From NCBI RefSeq assembly GCF_018320785.1, contig NC_054866.1, positions 37,983,000 to 38,046,999 on the forward strand: a stretch of 64,000 nucleotides of DNA. Reading direction: 5' to 3'. Below the pieces are notes generated by a model that did no database searches, was not told where the DNA came from, and saw only the letters and a list, made by a program, of their open reading frames with translations. Both the position numbers and the translations under genes were made by a program. Shown here piece by piece: positions 36,010 to 48,330 of this stretch (positions within the stretch are counted from its first letter, which is position 1; each line of letters begins with the position of its first letter). Source of the DNA: Cheilinus undulatus. Taxonomy: Eukaryota; Chordata; Actinopteri; Labriformes; Labridae.

Positions 36010-36190
36010 GTACTGGTGGAAAAAGTACCAGAGTATTGCACTCAACTAAAAGTAAAGTTACTTTGGTTAAAATTTACTTAAGTAAAAGTAAAATTACTGG
36101 CCAGTAAATCTACTCAAGTAAAGGTAGTTAATTAAATATATTTTTTGAATTTAAGTACTGAGTAGAGAGTAGCTAATGAGGAGTTGTACA
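36010..36190. repeat. Fragment of 'AAGTAAAAGTAA' teleost repeat
   Basis: Repeated units such as AACTAAAAGTAAAGTTACTT and TACTTAAGTAAAAGTAA mark a widespread fish non-autonomous DNA repeat. Only one end is clear here, so boundaries are approximate. Confidence 0.55.
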
Positions 36191-36540
36191 GTAAAATATG
36201 ATCTTTCCTCGTTGGCAAGAACAACAAATGACTCAATCTCCAACCAGGCTGTTCAGGCAAAGCCACACCTCTTTAACAATGTTAAATACACAACAAAATT
36301 GACAGTGTTAATATAACTTGTATAGAAATAAATTTCACACTTTAAGTGTCTCTATTGGTCCACATTACATATACTTAAACTCCACCGTTGAACATGTTAA
36401 TTATTTTACAATATGACAGAGCTGTAGTAACTCTTCAAAATCTGTAGCAAGGCAGGCTCCTCTGGCAAGAATAAAGAAGAGTCAACATCATAGCAAGGAT
36501 ATGCATAGTGATGAAGAATATGCACATTTTGTCCTTTAAG

Positions 36541-37220
36541 CCGGGCGTACACTGTGAGAATTTCATCAGATTCTGTCACGAATTTTGGGTCGCACCCTTG
36601 GAAGTCGCGCCAACTTTCAGTCAGATCATGTGTTGGCTGTTGTGCTGTGTACAGGGGGATACAACAGCCGACCATAGCCAGACTACAGCCCGACCAGCTG
36701 CTCTCGACTGGTCGGATGGATTTCTGACATGTTTAATATTTTGATTATATGACTTCAGACAATCCCACAGTGAGAGCAGAACCGAAAGTACAGCTCTCAA
36801 CTTTGGGGTATTATTTCCTTGATAAACTATCAGACAGCATCTAAAACTGTCATGACAACAGCAGGAATGACTTTCTGATGCCCCCCACCCCCACAATAAT
36901 AAAGAAAATAAATGAGCAGGAAATATTCCTACCCACAGACCTGCAGCTGACACGGATGGTGATACTGTTTGTGTGTGCAGGACAGAGAAAGAGAGAGCGA
37001 GGATATGACTGGATATGACCTCAGTATATGAGACTTTTTCAAAGGAAACTCCACAGATTTTTGTCAGTCCATCCCAACTACACTCATACAGTGTGAACAC
37101 TCTGCACAGCCATCATGCGTGATGGTCGTGTGTCGCAAGTGATTCAGTCACACAGTACGAGCTGGCATTCTGCCATTACTGTTACAGAGTCAGCTTGAAA
37201 TCGCACGGTGTATGCCTGGT
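36541..37220. mobile_element. Non-autonomous DNA transposon with CCGGGCGTACAC ends
   Basis: The left end CCGGGCGTACACTGTGAGAA and the right end read in reverse, CCAGGCATACACCGTGCGAT, are clear terminal inverted repeats. No transposase ORF is present; the antisense 159-codon frame across it has no domain. Flanks TTTAAG and TTCAAG may be a degraded duplication. It separates two fragments of TAC-rich repeats. Confidence 0.7.
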
Positions 37221-37329
37221 TCAAGGAACACCTAAATTCATAGTTGGGAACCCTAACTCGGTGGATAACCACTCATGGTGCTAATGTGTCTCACATCAAA
37301 AAGCAGTGATCAGTGTACAACAGGCAACA

Positions 37330-37760
37330 TCCAAACATATCTGAACACATCTAAAAGCGCTTATAAAACCTCTGCCCAAGGGCATGATGGGTAATTCCGC
37401 CCACACTTTCCTCCTTGATTTGAAATTGCAGTGGGCGGTGCTTAGATTAATTGATCCTTTTCAGAATTGAACTAACACTGGTGAATAAAAAGCCAACTCC
37501 AACACTGAAGACCATTTCACCCAAAATGAAGTTGAAATTACACAATGGGAGTTACATTAAATTGGAAATGTATAACCCTGAGATATCAATACTCCAGTTT
37601 TTGAAGTGTAGATCAGCTGTTTTGGGATGTGACGCAGAATCATTCTCTATGTGCTACTGTGTAGTCAAGTACTGATTTCAAAATGTACTAAAAAAAACAA
37701 CAAAAAACTACTCAATTACAATATAGTGAGTTAATGTAGTCATTTACTTTCCACCCCTGA
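37330..37760. repeat. Fragment of teleost repeat ending TTACTTTCCACCCCTGA
   Basis: The right end, read on the opposite strand, is TCAGGGGTGGAAAGTAAATG, a familiar terminus of a fish non-autonomous DNA element. The body includes GGCATGATGGGTAATTCCGC. The other end is not found; a shorter related end lies near 34680. Confidence 0.6.
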
Positions 37761-39849
37761 TTTTAATGCCGTCATGACAGTGTACAGGATGTTGCCTGCA
37801 GTTTCTGCTAACTAAAGACTAGAAATGACCAAATACTTTTATCGCTGTGGTATCAGAACAAGTTTCAACATTGTTTGACTCTTATTTATATTTTATTGAC
37901 TTTAACAATTCCGGTTATTGTGACAAAACCTTTTTAGTTTCTGTACAATGAAGCATAAGCATGAGTTAGCTTGTAGTACCCCTTGTTGCCAGTCTTTGTG
38001 CTGAGCAAAGCAAAAGCTGCTAGCTTCAGCTTCATATGTAATGTACAATCATGGTGAGATTGGTAACAGCACATTTAGCTCTCATCTGGAAAGCTTGTAA
38101 GCCTCCTTAGACGCTGAACTTTTGCTCCTAGAGCCAGACTCAGATGCCCAATCTACAAGAGAAAGCTAAAGTCTCTTTCCAGCTGCTTTCACAATCTCTA
38201 GTTAATCTGATTTCACAACTGCACTGCTGTCCCCTGACTAATGCCAAATCTTAGTCATTATCCAGATGCCTTGCTGGTCAGGGCTTTAGAAGGTTAACAT
38301 AAGTAAATATTGACTCTTGAACGCTGCTAGCATTTAGCTTCAAGCTGAAAGTCATAGACAAGTGATGTACAGTGTCAGTGGAGCTTAAAGAGAAGTTACT
38401 GGCATTATTAACAAGGGACCACAAGAGACACCCATCCATTTAATGCTTTGTTTTGTAGTGAATCAGTAGTGAAAGACTGAAGTTCCTGTCATGTACTGTT
38501 TGTGTAAGGTCTGTTCTGTTTGCTTATCATGATTCAGAGGAAGCAAACTCACTTCCTACTAGAAGCCGTCCACAGAGTAGAAAGTTCAAGACACAAAGAG
38601 TCCTAAATGACAATAATTGTTTTTCACAGTTTTCTTGATTTTGTTTAAAGGGCCATCACTCTAGCTGTGTTGTTTAATATTTAATCAACTCCAATGCAAT
38701 AGAAACCAGTCTTGTTTGTAGTCATAGCTGCCCATGTCAGTGTCTTTTGTTCTGTATAGTTTCAGTCGTGATAAGAATTCAAATCAGGTCAAAGTCCAGC
38801 CCTCGCTTCAGCACTGTAGTGTCAATATTTTATAAAACAAAAAAATAAAAAAGTCAGTACATGTTATTTTTGTCTTGTCCTCACTTCCTCTTTAAACCAA
38901 CTGCTGCTTTTGTGATGATTTATGAGGCGTGAGAAGAAATAAAGGGGTCAAAACCTGACATTACCTCTGAATGTAACTTTCCTTCACACATTCCTGACCT
39001 GCTCGCTCACAGCTAAAAACACAGTCTCGGCAACAAGAAGGAGATGATTTAATGCTTTTTAAATGTCAGAAATGTCACAGGACAAGTTTTGAATGGATTG
39101 TTTGTCCAAGAAATTAGAGCACAATGAAAAATGTCCTTTGTTGTTTGTGGTAATTAGTCACGCTGTCTTGTGGCCTAAAACTTTATTCCTGAATATCTTC
39201 CTGCCGTCTTTGTCCAGAAACTTTTCTTTTGGTTTTTGTGGTCACGCTGACTCTTTTGTCACTACATGCTGACATGATGGGGAACTTATTACACCGCATC
39301 AGCAATATTTAGACACAATATGAGATATATAAAGCATTAGGGAACTTTTTTGAGCCTAACTTCTGAAACCATTTCAAAATTGTGAAACCTTTCATTACCG
39401 TAAACTGTAAACTATAATGTTTTTACCCCTTTTCTTGGTTTTACTTGAAAGTAACGGAATCATCAATTTCCACTAAGATATAAACTCTATAGTGAACAAT
39501 GTCATATATAAATATAGTACAATAGTCTTGTACTTGTTCCTTCCACACAGTCTGGCAGCAGACTGTAGATCTCAGATGCCCCCCTCTCACAGACCATTAC
39601 TGTGAGACGCCGTCTCTGTCAAAACAAAAATGACGTAATTTACCGGTGAAACGTATTTCCAGTTTTAAATTATTTTGAAAACATTCACCATTACTTATAA
39701 ACAAGAGCTGGTAATTGGCCTGAAAAAAATCACACTGTAAACATTACAGAGCAATATTTTATAAATAGAAGAGAAAAAAAAGTCAGAGATCTTATCCAGG
39801 GGTAAATTATGTAAAGAACCATTTGAAGTAGAGGCCTGAACGGTGGCTC

Positions 39850-40100
39850 ACTTTAGCTTTGTTAGCTTTAGGTAAAGCTAATATAGCTATGCTAGCTACT
39901 TAGCTAACATTACTACATGAGCCAATGTAGCTACGTTAGCTTTATCAACGTGAGCTAAACTAGCTATTTGAGCTATGTATGTAACATTAGCTTTGTAACT
40001 CATAGCTAATGTTAGCTTCGTAGCTTTGTTTGTTTAGATATCCATGAGTTTTGTGAGCTTTAGCCTTAGCTATGTTTCCACATAATCTACGTGGTTTACA
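39850..40100. repeat. AGCTA/TTAGC-rich palindromic cluster
   Basis: About 250 bases with a high density of AGCT tetramers in units such as TTAGCTTTGTTAGC, GCTATGCTAGCTAC, TAATGTTAGC and ACATTAGC. Units face both ways, so the region is rich in short palindromes. There is no period constant enough to call a satellite. Confidence 0.65.
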
Positions 40101-42046
40101 CAGCTAACAGAGCTACAGACACAACATTAGAATGTTTTCATGGAGGAAAAACTTTTTCCTGTGAGCAGACTGTTTATTTGGCTTTATTAAATGTCTTGTA
40201 ATTAGCTTTTGCAGGTCAAGTTTTTAACTTTTGGCATCTCGATGCTTTCCTTAACTTAACCAAAAGTTTAACTTGATTTTATTTGGAAAGTTTTGGAGTG
40301 TATTTCTATTCTGAAGGGGTGGCATTTCACCGTGACAATTTGCAAGAGGGGGCATCCAAAAACATGCCAGACCCCTCTTGAACAAACGCTTTAAATCTCA
40401 TTACTTAACACCTCTGTGTGAAGTAAACAGCTCCGTAGATGAAAACCATGTGACACAATGAAATGATTACTAAATAATTTGGTGGCACATTTAAATATCA
40501 GTTATGATTAGTTTTATTGATTCATCATTGCAGCTTTAATTTTGAATAATTGTTGTTGAAAATTTAATAGAAGATCATTTCTTTAGCACGCTAAGAAAGT
40601 CTCACTCAACACCTACCCCTTCCAGCAGTCACAGGTATTAGAAAAATGACCATAAATAAAATACTCATCATTGATAGTCTTGTTTACTTTTGTAGGTTGA
40701 ATAGAAGTATCGGTAAGACTTTTAGTTTGTTTTGAAGCCTCTTATAAATTCACCACAGGAGCTTTAATAGTTTATTCAATATCAGTCCAATAAGCAACTT
40801 CATGTAATCCAGGGTGACTCTAGCAGATTGTTCTTTCTTTTCAAGAATTAAAAAACCCTAAACGATATTAGTAGAATATGCTCACAAGAAGTTGGCTACT
40901 TTGCAAATGTTTGCCTTTTTTGACAAATTCCTAAATCACGAAGAGGAGATGTTGCTGATTAACTTAGTTTTACTGAACGTCACTACACTTGGATGACTTT
41001 GACCTCCACAAACCTGTTTCTGACAGAGCAGAAAAGCAAACAATGAGTGCAGCCTTTCAGTCCATCTGTGTTCATGTTTACCTGTCGTGTGCTGCTGCTG
41101 GGAGTGTATTAGTTACAGCAGGTGTTACCTTTTCTCCTCTGCTTGTCACTGTTGACTTGAGCTGAGCAGAGTTTAACAGCTGGGAAACTCCACACTAGGC
41201 TCACGTCCAAGAACTTTTATCTAGCGTTCACAGAGAGAGAGAGACAGTATTTCCTGTAAATGGAACCATCTCTCCTCATCTGTAGTACATGTCTGGACAT
41301 GTTCACAGGCTCACTTATAACAAACGGTCAGTTCTGTCCTGAAGGCGGGAATACAAAGGTTTAAAACAACTTTTTATTATCTTTTAGATAACATTTTTAC
41401 TGAATTAAACTGTAGCATGAGTCTCAGGGCCACAGGAGGTGTTTACACAGCAGTCCTAAGTAAATATGCACGTATATTTTATATACTCCATTCAACTACT
41501 GTTTTTTTCCTCATGCTCTTGACTTGATTTTTCATTTGTAGAAAATGACTGGTTTTCGCAGGATAATGTATGAATTTCAGTAGTTTCCTTAAGATCTTAT
41601 TTTTACTGTAATCTCAGGATGATGAAACTAGTTTTTTAAATTTTATTTAACCTTTATTTAACCAGAGATTCATGTCATTATCTCAAGATAACAGCTCATT
41701 TTCCTGTGTAACTAGAGCAGTTTTTGCATTCTACAAAACAACACTAGTGGGCCAGCTGCTGTTTACCATGGACGTTATGCCTGTTTTTATTCATTTATAT
41801 GTAAAATCTGACTTTCACTGGCATTTTGCAAAGATCTAAAAGTCAGGCCTACTCAGAATATTTCATCCATTTTAATCCAAAAGCCGCTATCCTCTCCATT
41901 TTGTAGATAACCATTTTAATTCCAATCCATGAAGTTGAATCCAAGCTCTCTTGTAATACCCACTTCCTAGAGTCTTTGCACCAGAACCAGCTGTACATTC
42001 ATTAATCAGATTTCTCAGCCATTCTTCAGATTTATATCCAAGATAC

Positions 42047-43228
42047 TGTATATATGGACAAAAGTATTTGGCCACATCCGGTAATTTTTGAATTCAGATG
42101 TTTCAGTCAGACCCTTTAACACAGGTGTATAAAATCAAGCACCTCTCTATGCAGTCTCCGTTTACAAACATTTGTGATGCATAATAAGAGCTCAGTGACT
42201 TCAAGGGTGGTGCTGTGGTGGACGCCACCTTTGCAATAAGACTGTAAAATTTAAACTTTGCTGGAGATTCCACATTCAGCTGTAAGTGATGACATTTGGA
42301 AGTGGAAACGTTTAGGAACAACAGCAACTCAGCCACTATGAGGAAGACCACATAAAATCCCAGAGGGGCCAATGACTGCTAAGGCACAAGGTGCGTAAAA
42401 GTCGCCAACACTCTGTTTATTCCATAGCTGAAAAGATCACTGGCATTAATGTAAGCACAGAAAATGTGCAGCAGGAGCTTCATGGAATGGGTTTCCATGG
42501 CTAAGCAGCTGCATGTCCAATGCCAAGCGTTGGCTGGAGTGGTGTAAAACACATTGGCACTGGACTGTGAAGCAGTGGAAACATGCTCTGTGGAGTGATG
42601 AATAACGCTTCTGTTTGACAGTCAGATGGGTGAGTCTGGGTTTAATGGATCATGGGACATTTCCCGTCTGACTGCACTGTGCCAACTGAGAAGTATGGTG
42701 GAGGAGGGAAAATGATACCGGGTTGTTTTTCAGGGTTTGGGCTAGGCCCCTTATCTCCAGTGAATGCCAGTCTTAATGCTTCAGCAAGACATTTGGGACA
42801 ATGCTATGCTTCCAACTTTGTGGCAACAGTTTGGGGAAGGCCCTTTTCTTTTCCAATATGACTAAACCCCAGTGCACAAAGCGAGGACTATAAGGACTTG
42901 GTTTGTTGAGTTCAGTGTGTAAGAACTTGACTGGCCCTGACCAAAACCCCACTGTGCACCTTTGGGATGAACTGGAACAGAGATTGGGAACCAGGCCTTC
43001 TGGTCCAGCATCAGTGCCTGATCTCATAAATGCTCTACAGAACAAATGGGCACAGATTCCCACAAAAACACTACAAAATCTTGTGGAAAGCTTTCCAAGA
43101 TGGGTGGAGGCTGTTATACCTGCAGGAGGGCGGGGGGCAACTCTAGAGTACATGAATTTGATTCTAATTTCATTACATCCCTTGTTGGTGTAATGGTCAG
43201 GCATCCAAATGCTTTAGTCCATACAGTG
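42047..43228 (+). mobile_element. Tc1-like transposon, degraded copy 1
   Basis: Terminal inverted repeats: left TACTGTATATATGGACAAAA (continuing GTATTTGG), right reading CACTGTATGGACTAAAGCAT (continuing TTGG) on the other strand. The interior is a decayed DDE transposase read on the plus strand. Its C-terminal part is still visible at about 42930-43130, with HLWDELEQRLGTRPS, SVPDLINALQNKWAQIP and NLVESFPRWVEAVIP. Multiple stops and frameshifts show it is inactive. Two related shorter copies are at 48372 and 57212. Confidence 0.85.
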
Positions 43229-43370
43229 TTTATTGTCCTACAGTTAAAGGCAGTTCCAGATTTAAAGTGAAGCCTATTTTTGGATTTGTCTAATGAGTTC
43301 TCAACTCTGGGACTATGAGATAAATAAAATAGATAAAAGAGAGAAATTTTAATTGTATAACCCTTTGCAT

Positions 43371-44513
43371 ATAACCTTGCAAAGCAGATGGATACGCCCA
43401 TTTCCTTGTTTCTCACTGGCGAATCCATCTTGCTAAGCTCCAGTCTGAACCGTTCGGGTCCAGTTAGAAAGTGACAGCACCAATCAGCGACGAGGGTCAG
43501 TACTTTTGGGCGCGGTGGAGTGGTGATATAGGCAAGCAGCAACCAGAGGCTGGTGCAATTATGGCGGAAGACTGCATGGATGCTGCTAAAGTGCCTGTTT
43601 TATCAGAACTTCATGGCATTTCTTTGTTAAAGAAGAACCAAGAACAGCAGTGAGTTTCTTTTCAAAAACGACAAAAGTCGTGTACTGACATGTCTGTAGT
43701 CACCATGGTTTGCGTTATGCAGTTGTATATGGAGTTTATCCTTTGTAGCGGCGATGACGTCACATGTTTTGTTGCTCTGATTGGCCCGTAGAGATGTGAC
43801 CAAGGTTATAACAGTTTTGGATTTTTCAATTGTTTTTATTTTTATTTCGTTTTCACTTTCTTTTTTCAATTTTAATTTAGTTTTAATTAGTTTTTACTGT
43901 TGGCTTGTTAGTTTAGATTAGATTTTATTTTGCAAAATGCTTCGTTTCAGTTTTGCTTTTATTAGTTTAGTGTAAGTTTTAGTTTTTTTGGATACATGTC
44001 GGGGCTGAGGGAACGTCATACATTTTTAAAAACATATTCAAACAGGCTACTCTTCACTTTTCATTTTATTTGTTTAAAGATGATGTTTGAATACAACTTC
44101 AGACATAAAACTGCCACTGTATGAAGTCTTAACCAATCAGTTCAGGCAATTTTACTCTACCCAGACTCTGGTGTTGGTGCTAGTCAATATGGTTGTAGAC
44201 TAAAAAAAGACTAAAAACGAAGGATATTTTTTTCTCTATTTGTAAGCGCACTCTACAGTTTTAGTTAGTTTTCGTTTTTTCAGAAATTCTTTGTTTTGAT
44301 TTAGTTTCAGTTAACTAAAATGATTTTTGAATTTTAGTTTTAGTAATTTAGTTAGTTTTAGTTAACTATAATAACCTTGGATGTGACAGACAAAACGTTT
44401 ATCCAGTCACCCTCCAAGTTTTTTTTCCAAAGGCTCTGCCCTTTCCCAAATGCTGTATATCGAAGGTTTTCCAGTTGGATGTGTGAAACAAATCCATCTG
44501 GTGTGTCAGGTTA
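43371..44513 (+). mobile_element. hAT-like MITE, copy 2, split by a nested element
   Basis: Inverted relative to the copy at 25785-26368, about 17 kb away. The flanking 8-base duplication CTTTGCAT is perfect (43363-43370 and 44514-44521), and the ends are ATAACCTTGC and GTCAGGTTA. On this strand ATGGCGGAAGAC begins at 43561, followed by 30 codons ending with KKNQEQQ and a stop. CACCAATCAG precedes it and GATGACGTCACA lies at about 43752. A second element is inserted at 43801. Confidence 0.8.
43801..44379. mobile_element. CAAGGTTAT-ended DNA element nested in the MITE
   Basis: The ends CAAGGTTATAACAG and, reversed, CAAGGTTATTATAG are inverted repeats. The 8-base target-site duplication GATGTGAC is perfect on both sides (43793-43800, 44380-44387). 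The body is full of TTTTAGTTTTAGTT-type text, as in a common fish repeat. An 8-base duplication with CA at the tip suggests a hAT-type element. Confidence 0.8.
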
Positions 44514-45750
44514 CTTTGCATAAACATTCTCTAAAAAGACTGCAAGTGGTGACAAGAGCAATTAAAATGTATTCAACTCAAGTTAACAAGTTACATGAAG
44601 TTAAGTTGGATAAACTTCACCACTTGAAGTTATGTTTAAGTAGGTCCACAGTTCTCTTTGGTTGTTTAAGTTTCATGGAGGTGGATTTATTACCTTTGTA
44701 AGACCCAGACCTGGTGGTATCAAGGTAAACAGTTTAGTCATAAAAATGCTGGAGTGTTCCTTTGAAGCGAAGTTTATGATCTCAATAAAACGATGTTTAC
44801 AAGTGCAGCAGCTCCTCTAAAACGGAATGTGTTCACCATGAGATCAGTAATTTTGTTCGAAAACATCATGGTCACGGTTATGGAAAGGATCATTCCCATA
44901 ACACTGCTCATTAGGAAGCTGCAGACACGGGCATTAAAATGGTCAAATGGATGCCAACTGTCAGAGCACATGCCCCTTAAACATGTCATTTCACATGATT
45001 TTATTCGTTTATTCAGTGAGTGTGGACAACTTTAGACTCAAGCATCACGCCTGGAGCAACTCTCACAAAAGCTCAAAGAAACTTTATTATTTGATCAATC
45101 TTAAACTTGATTTTAGTCATGATATCAGGTTATCAAAGGTTTTTATTTCAGTGTAGTAAATGCTTGTATAAGACAACACCTTGAGTCCTGGTTGTGTGGA
45201 AGTGTCTGTTGGTTGTTTGGGGGCTCTGGGGAATAAATGAGTCATGACATGTGATGGAAATGTGGTTATGGTGATGATATGGAAAAATGTAATCATAGAA
45301 CTTGAATGATTTTTTAACTTTCACTGTAGTTCCTGTGATGAAGTCATCGAGAACTTCAACAGTGGGGCTTTCACCAGAGTCATGCCCACTCTATCATCAT
45401 GTGTGCTTAGGCACTTACTGATATAACTCACACACGCACAGTTAGGGAAATAAATATTGTACAGTACATGAAAATAACCCCCATTTGAAAGGCGGGGAGG
45501 TTGTGGAGAATGATAATAACAATATAAAGCCATGATTTGCAAAACATTAAAACCAAAGACAAAATATCAACTACTGAAGTTGAGAATTTGGATTCTTTTG
45601 GATTCTTATTCATTATACACTTATTATCAATTTTGTGTCAGCAACATGTTATAAAAAAGTTAGGACAGTGGCAACAAGAAGCTGGAAAAGTCGTGACATG
45701 TTTAAAAAAAAAAAAATCTGTGAAGAAAGATGATGGAAAATAGTGGTTGA

Positions 45751-47040
45751 CAGTGCTGTGGAAAAAGTACACACCCCTTCCTGATTGCTTGTGTTTTCAA
45801 CTTAAAAGTTCATGATTATCAAACAAATTTTAGACAAAGATATAGAAAAAAAGCAGTCTTTAAATGATTACTTCAGGGAAAATAGGCATCCAAAAACTAC
45901 CTAGCCCTATGTGAAAAAGTAATTGACCCCCTTGTTAACTCATGAATTAACTGTGATTATCTACATTTTCTGAAAAGCTGAGTCCAATGTTATTATCCAT
46001 ACCCTGGCCTGAATATTGCCAGACCTGTTGAATCAAGAAATCACTTAAATAGAACCTGTCTGACAACGTGATCTAAAGAAATTCAAGAACAGATGAGAAA
46101 CAAAGTCACTGACATCTATCAGTCTAGAAAGGGTTACAGGGTCATTTCTAAGGCTTTGGGACTCCAGAAAATCATGGCGAGAGCCATTATCCACAATTGG
46201 AGAAAAATTTAAACAGTGGTTAACCATAGGGGTGGCCGGCTTACCAAAATTGCTCCAAGTGCACATCAACAACTCATCCAGGAGGTCACTCACCCAGAAG
46301 ATCTAAAGATTTGCAGGCCTCACTTGAATCAGTTAAGGTCAGAGTTCATGATTCAGCAATAAGAAAGAGACTGGGCAAAAATGGCATCAGTGAGAGAGTT
46401 CCAAGGCCAAAACAACTGCTGACTAAGAAGACCAAAAAGACCAAAGCCTCACTTCACATTTGCCAAAAAACCTCTTGATGATCCCCGAGATATTTGGGGA
46501 AATATTCTCTGGACTGATGAGACAAAAGATGAACTTTTTGAAGGCATGAGTCCTGTTACATCTGGTGTAAAAATAACACAGCATTTTATAAAAAGAGCAT
46601 CATACCAACAGTCGAACATGGTGGTGGCAGTGTGATGGTTTGGGGCTGCTTTGCTACTTCAGGACCTGGACAAGTTTCCGTAATGGATTTTCTCTGCCAG
46701 AAAATCCTGTAGGAGAACATCTGGCCATCAGTTCGTGACCTCAGTCTCAAGTGCACCTTGGTTATGTAGCAGAAATATGATCTGAAACACACCAGCAAGT
46801 CCACCTCTGAATGGCTTTAAAAACAAAAACAAAGGTTTTGTAGCGGCCCAGTAAGAGTCCCTACTTAAATCCAAATAAGATGTTGTGGAATTACCTTAAA
46901 TAAGCCATTCAAGCTTTAAAATCCTTCAATGCGGCTGAATTCAAACAATTCTTTAAAGAAAAATGGCCCAAAATTCCTCCACAGTGATGTGAAAGACTTA
47001 CTGCTGGTGATCACAAATGCTTTCTTGCATTTGTTGTAGA
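45751..47040 (+). pseudogene. Tc1-like transposase pseudogene
   Basis: A degenerate Tc1/mariner element on the plus strand. Recognisable blocks: the helix-turn-helix region GYRVISKALGLQ and IIHNWRK near 46130-46210, GRLTKIAPSAHQQLIQEVT, a catalytic-region LWTDETKDELF near 46510, YGGGSVMVWG-like text near 46617, and LKHTSKSTSEWL near 46785. Stops and frameshifts interrupt it throughout. The left end CAGTGCTGTGGAAAAAGTA is a typical Tc1 tip; the right end is not clear. Confidence 0.9.
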
Positions 47041-48330
47041 GAAAAATATTATTTTCAGTTGGTTATGTCCTGTAGTTAAACAGTGTTGTTGCTTTGTTGA
47101 CTAAAAAGAGATCCTACAAAATGCTTTTCTTCCTCAGCTCTGATTGTTTTTGATCTAAATGAAGAGGCGGCTCATATTGCGCTTTGCCTCAGTTCTCCCG
47201 ATTACTACAACCACCCCTGATTAAAAGATCACTAACACAAGAGTCACCAACCTTTCCATAACTCCAAGTGCCTGCTTTAAACCAACACTGACATTTTTAC
47301 TGGTACATTAAATGTGTATTTAGTTAGTGGAAGGGGAAGGATATCAACACTCTACCAGTCAATCCCCACTGTGCTGTCTTTGGTTTCGAATGACATCACC
47401 TACTCACAGTGTCAGCACCCTTTACAAGAGTATTTGCATTGATTGTGTTTCAGGCTTTACAAACTCCATATTTAGCCACCTGTCCTGATTTGACTCTCAG
47501 TTTGTGTCAGTCAGAGTTAGTTTTGTTGATAGGAATTATTTGCTAATTGTGGGCACTTTATGAAAGGGTAATTCCACGCTGAGACTTTGTCTATATAAGG
47601 GCCTGAATGTTTACAGGTGCCTTGCATGGTTATTTTCTCTTCTGTTGCTAGGTTACACACCCACGGGACTCCCCAGCCTGCTCTGAAAGGGAGCTTCAAC
47701 CACAAAGTTACCCATATGTAACTGACATTGATCACATCAGCAAGTGTAGAAAGAGAAACTAGGTGATAAACGGCTATTTTTTGTGTGTTTACATAAATCC
47801 CCCTTTTTTTCAACCCTCAATTAACTCGAGTACACCAGCCAGACCTCTGCTGTGTTAAAGCTGTTTATGAGATGTGTGGTCTGTTACGACACTGTTTGAG
47901 AAATTACAGAATTTACCCAGATTAAAGAGCTGAACTACAGTTTTTATTTAGACTTGATCAACTATTTAAGTATTGTTAAGTACCTATCTCTGCGCTACAT
48001 TTTTTAAAGTTTTTTTTTTCTCAAACATTTTTCAGTCTTAGTAATAACAGTAAATATAAAAAAATGAAGTTAATGTGTCACTGAAAAAGTCACTGCTTAC
48101 GAAATAATGTAGAACAAGCATGTAGGACATGAAAGTATGTTTGTCATCTACATTTCCAGTATAGTCCTCTTAAAGCCTTGAGTCATTTAGAAAATAAAAT
48201 GAACTGCTGTTGTGTTTCAGAGTGAAACTCTGTAGATGCTGAGTCCAACGTTTGAAATCCCATGGTAGAAAAAAGAGAACTTCAATATACGGTATATTAG
48301 TTGAGTAAGTTTTTACACAACAAAGCTCTA

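Noticed and set aside
42652-43204. Frames with conserved-looking protein text
   Set aside because: They are remnants of a Tc1-like transposase with stops and frameshifts, not host genes.
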